From Desulfopila aestuarii DSM 18488 (GTDB lineage Bacteria; Desulfobacterota; Desulfobulbia; Desulfobulbales; Desulfocapsaceae): DNA of 64,000 bases. Where the stretch lies: the NCBI GenBank assembly GCA_945863875.1, contig CAMBBS010000013.1:49880-113879 (forward strand), written 5' to 3'. Below, piece by piece: positions 61,801 through 64,000 of the stretch (positions are counted from its first letter, which is position 1; every line of letters starts with the position of its first letter). The notes below the pieces were generated by a model. That model ran no database searches, was not told where the DNA came from, and saw only the letters and a list, made by a program, of their open reading frames with translations. Both the position numbers and the translations under genes were made by a program.

Positions 61801-61920
61801 GGTGTAACGTGTGTAACCTACAGCATATTTCTAACCGCTTCAGACAAAATACTCAAAATTAAAATTTAATTTTTTGTTGAGTTGAGTAGAGAAATACCCT
61901 TAAGTTACACCAGTTACACC
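61801..61920. repeat. 120-bp repeat module, copy A
   Basis: Begins GGTGTAACGTGTGTAACC (61801-61818) and ends GTTACACCAGTTACACC (61904-61920), near-inverted ends around an AT-rich core with ACTCAA and TTGAGT arms. It matches copy B almost without gaps over 119 bases. Confidence 0.75.
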
Positions 61921-61982
61921 TATTTTATCCTCCTATAAATAAGACAGGACTCCCACATAAGGCAGAGTCCCGAACAAAAAGG

Positions 61983-62264
61983 CTATTTTTCAGACTTTTT
62001 ACCGATTGAATCGGTTTTCTTCAGGCTCTTATCATCAAGCATTTCCTCATAGGCATTACCATAGATCATCGAACCAAAGATGAGCGCTTCTGCAAGGTCA
62101 AAAGACCTTTGCTCTTCCTGCTCTGGTGAGCCTCCGGGTCCGTCAAATACATCAATCAGTTCTTCGCCGTTGATAACATATTCATCAGCACAATCCTCAT
62201 CGTAGTCTTTGTCGCAATCGAAGATATTATCCTCAAAATAGTCTTCAAAAAAATCATCGCACAT
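61983..62264 (-). CDS. Small acidic hypothetical protein
   Basis: A 93-residue, very acidic protein (FFEDYFEDNIFDCDKDYDED). ATG 62264 has AAGGAG. The strong negative charge recalls DNA-mimic or inhibitor proteins of phages, but there is no specific match. Confidence 0.5.
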   Translation of the reverse strand: MCDDFFEDYFEDNIFDCDKDYDEDCADEYVINGEELIDVFDGPGGSPEQEEQRSFDLAEALIFGSMIYGNAYEEMLDDKSLKKTDSIGKKSEK

Positions 62265-62316
62265 AGCTGAGTCTCCTTCTCTTTGTTGTAGCAAGATTTT
62301 AGTCCAATCGGGAATT

Positions 62317-62505
62317 TTAATACCCACATTCAGTGCAGATAAACCGAAGCTCGGTACCGTTGTAGATTATTAAATTATTGCCCAACACCTCGTTAAACGT
62401 TAAATAATGGCCACAATCGAGAACAAATTTCTCGTGATTTAACGTACCAAGCAGCTCTCGAAGTTCTTGTGTTGGCCGGTACGCCTTCTTTTGTTCTTTT
62501 GTCAT
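62317..62505 (-). CDS. Small zinc-binding hypothetical protein
   Basis: A 62-residue protein with a likely metal site: Cys and His in DCGHYLTF and Cys-x-x-Cys at the end (FICTECGY). ATG 62505 is preceded by TTGGAGG; longer in-frame starts lack a binding site. Its function is unknown. Confidence 0.55.
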   Translation of the reverse strand: MTKEQKKAYRPTQELRELLGTLNHEKFVLDCGHYLTFNEVLGNNLIIYNGTELRFICTECGY

Positions 62506-62526
62506 ACGGGTATCCTCCAAACAGAA

Positions 62527-62557
62527 AAAGCCCCCTGGCGCGAAACCAGAGGGCTTT
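62527..62557 (-). terminator. Terminator after the DUF2958 gene
   Basis: Stem AAAGCCCCCTGG/CCAGAGGGCTTT (one mismatch) followed on the minus strand by T5. Confidence 0.7.
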
Positions 62558-62599
62558 GTGATGGTTTTATTTGATAGGTGAGATAGAGAACAGGAGTAA

Positions 62600-62947
62600 T
62601 CAGCTAACCTCAAGGTTCCAGCCATAAACCTGGCTTATTTTATCGACCTGGGATGCTGGCCGTATTTTCCAATGGCTCTCCAACTCACAATCTACTTCCA
62701 TCCAGCCATTTATCCGCATTCGCTGCAGCTTGGAGAATGAGAAGTAGCACCACTCTGCGTTACGTAAATCGCCATTCAAGACCACGAAGCCCCAAAAGGT
62801 GTCTCCCTGGTCAAATTCCGCTACGTACCAGTCGGAATCTGCTATGAAGAAATGCAGATGTATGAGCTTATTCCTGAGACTGATTGGGTCGGTTTCATAG
62901 AGTTTTGGTATCTCGGCTAAACGATTTTTTCTTGGTGCATTCCACAT
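62600..62947 (-). CDS. DUF2958-family protein
   Basis: A 115-residue protein matching the DUF2958 pattern of plasmid and integrative-element proteins: IHLHFFIADSDWYVAEFDQGD, then FWGFVVLNGDLRNAEWCYFSF and a C-terminal tryptophan stretch. GGAGGT precedes the ATG. Function is unknown; such genes mark mobile elements. Confidence 0.75.
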   Translation of the reverse strand: MWNAPRKNRLAEIPKLYETDPISLRNKLIHLHFFIADSDWYVAEFDQGDTFWGFVVLNGDLRNAEWCYFSFSKLQRMRINGWMEVDCELESHWKIRPASQVDKISQVYGWNLEVS

Positions 62948-62970
62948 AGTTTTTTACCTCCAAAAGAAAA

Positions 62971-63000
62971 AGCCCCTGTAACCTAACGGCTACAGAGGCT
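62971..63000 (-). terminator. Terminator after the DUF932 gene
   Basis: Stem AGCCCCTGTA/TACAGAGGCT with one mismatch and a 10-base loop; T-rich on the minus strand beyond. It lies 25 bases after the DUF932 stop. Confidence 0.7.
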
Positions 63001-63024
63001 AATTGAGATTACTGGAAGAAGAAA

Positions 63025-63798
63025 TTAGCGATGAATCAGCGAGCGTTGCTGGTAGAAATGGCCCAGCGATGAAACATCATTGGCAGCAGAGAGTGAGCCG
63101 ATGTAGTTGTCAATTACCTGATTCAGAATCTTATTCTTCTGGGGGAGCGTCATAAGGTTGCTTTCCCGGAGTACTTCCGTTGCACTCTCATGGAAATTCC
63201 AGAGGCTGTTGTCTCGATAGACGTTGGTATAAAGATCGGTGAAATGATGGAACTTGGAGGCCGGAATCACATTGTTGGTCATAATCTCAACAAGTAACAC
63301 CTTAAGATGTGTGTCGGACAAAGCATAGTTTCTCAATCCCAACTGCCAGGCCTCTAGTGCTTTGAGCCTGGGAATCATAGCCCGTACGGATTTATATGCA
63401 AGAAATGCCAGCTCGTCTACATCCAGGCCACAGGTATGTCGTCTCATTGCGAGGAAGTCGCCTGAAAAACATAAGTTCTCGCAAACGAATACCTTGGTGC
63501 CAGCGGTGATACCGAGACTCATACTTTTGTTCATCGAGTTTCTGATGCCGATGGACCAGCATAAATCGCTATTCCTTTGGCTGAGAGAATACACGCCAAA
63601 CATCCTAGCCCCCTCTGCCGCTAAGACATACTGGCTCTCCACGATCTCGAGACCAATTGCCTGGATACCCTCTTTCACAGCCTGTATCAAATCACGATGA
63701 TGAACAGGATGGAACGTTTTTGTGAATGGAACGGCAGGGACGTTGAAGACTTCAGATTCAGTCACTTTGTTTGCGCCAATAAGTATTGAAGTTGTCAT
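63025..63798 (-). CDS. DUF932-family protein
   Basis: A 257-residue protein of the DUF932/YfjQ family, common in plasmids and phages near replication and anti-restriction genes. Visible features are MFGVYSL, LCWSIGIRNSMNKSMSLGI and FVCENLCFSGDF. GGAG precedes the ATG. Biochemical function is unknown. Confidence 0.8.
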   Translation of the reverse strand: MTTSILIGANKVTESEVFNVPAVPFTKTFHPVHHRDLIQAVKEGIQAIGLEIVESQYVLAAEGARMFGVYSLSQRNSDLCWSIGIRNSMNKSMSLGITAGTKVFVCENLCFSGDFLAMRRHTCGLDVDELAFLAYKSVRAMIPRLKALEAWQLGLRNYALSDTHLKVLLVEIMTNNVIPASKFHHFTDLYTNVYRDNSLWNFHESATEVLRESNLMTLPQKNKILNQVIDNYIGSLSAANDVSSLGHFYQQRSLIHR

Positions 63799-63833
63799 AA
63801 TACAATCTCCTTAAGATGGATTTTGAAACGAAA

Positions 63834-63866
63834 ATGCCCTCTCCATCAAAGCGACAGAAAGGGCAT
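63834..63866 (-). terminator. Hairpin after the gene at the right edge
   Basis: ATGCCCT/AGGGCAT stem with a 19-base loop, T-rich on the minus side, about 30 bases after the partial gene's stop. Confidence 0.6.
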
Positions 63867-63894
63867 AGGGAATGAAATTTTGACTAAGGAAATA

Positions 63895-64000
63895 TCAGGG
63901 TTCGCCTTGAGCTGCGTAAAGGAACCAAGTTGATTCTGCCAACTGCTGACCAGAAACGGGACATTGGTCCAACAGGTCCGCGAATAGATTCCAGCCGTTG
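63895..64000 (-). CDS. C-terminal end of an unidentified element gene (partial)
   Basis: On the minus strand the frame is open from the right edge for 34 codons (NGWNLFADLLDQCPVSG, ESTWFLYAAQGEP) and ends at a TGA. It is followed by a hairpin terminator. Too short to name. Confidence 0.5.
   Translation of the reverse strand, partial: NGWNLFADLLDQCPVSGQQLAESTWFLYAAQGEP

Larger units (their letters stand above)
55160..64000. mobile_element. Integrated element at tRNA-fMet (right end outside the window)
   Basis: Starting at the tRNA end, all genes run on the minus strand and base composition becomes visibly AT-rich. The content (integrase, excisionase-like protein, PrimPol, P-loop helicase, HIRAN, DUF2958, DUF932) is typical of an integrative plasmid or phage-like element. 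No capsid, tail, conjugation or defence gene is recognised in the visible 8.8 kb. Confidence 0.8.

Overview
The window looks like chromosomal DNA of an anaerobic, sulfur-metabolising member of the Desulfobacterota, most like the Desulfobulbales. This is inferred from gene content: a tungsten-type aldehyde ferredoxin oxidoreductase end, an Mvh hydrogenase/Hdr electron-transfer operon, DsrC, an archaeal-type phosphoglycerate mutase homologue and a bactofilin. From about 55,160 to the right edge the DNA is visibly more AT-rich and is an integrated mobile element lying against an initiator tRNA gene.

Layout. 1-1142: 3' end of an aldehyde ferredoxin oxidoreductase coupled to a MoaD-like protein. 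1143-5550: a potABCD polyamine transporter operon behind a structured leader. 5559-12843 (minus strand): a DUF945 protein and gltBD glutamate synthase, with a Fur-box-like site upstream of gltB. 13016-16069: an odd radical SAM protein, a rhodanese/MauE pair and a small membrane protein. 16168-26173 (minus): the hydrogenase/heterodisulfide reductase locus. 26495-37879: galE, a tautomerase, a divergent NAD-dependent ligase, threonine aldolase, a kinase/phosphoesterase/ABC-F operon, and an M23 peptidase/bactofilin/ATP-grasp operon. 38042-55038: dsrC, a PpiD-like foldase, a degenerate serine recombinase, a SNF2 helicase, a periplasmic sensor plus hybrid kinase, a bacterial cereblon-type (CULT) protein, cobA-hemD, adk, homoserine dehydrogenase with a proposed homoserine kinase, and a thioesterase. 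55083-64000: tRNA-fMet, tyrosine integrase, excisionase-like protein, PrimPol plus P-loop helicase, HIRAN, DUF2958 and DUF932 proteins, and a 120-bp module present twice.

The most striking content is in the hydrogenase locus. Four genes in one operon (mvhA, mvhD, hdrA and an hdrD-like gene) are each interrupted by one in-frame TGA exactly where the family has a conserved functional cysteine. In all four the frame stays open afterwards and gives the expected rest of the protein. Each TGA is followed by a hairpin of bacterial SECIS type; three of the four share one geometry (16-nt spacer, 6-bp stem, 5-nt loop). I read these as selenocysteine codons, so standard gene calls would truncate or split all four proteins. 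With MvhG and a maturation protease the operon encodes a seleno-form of the H2-oxidising, probably electron-bifurcating Mvh-Hdr complex. The hdrD-like protein also carries an N-terminal helix-turn-helix domain. Downstream lie hypD and a decayed hypA that has lost its zinc domain.

The genes fit a sulfate- or sulfur-respiring lifestyle: hydrogenase/Hdr electrons feed ferredoxin and thiol/disulfide carriers (DsrC is a candidate partner), while gltBD, hom and cobA-hemD supply amino acids and (siro)heme precursors. No selenocysteine machinery (selA, selB, selC) is in the window, so it must lie elsewhere in the genome.
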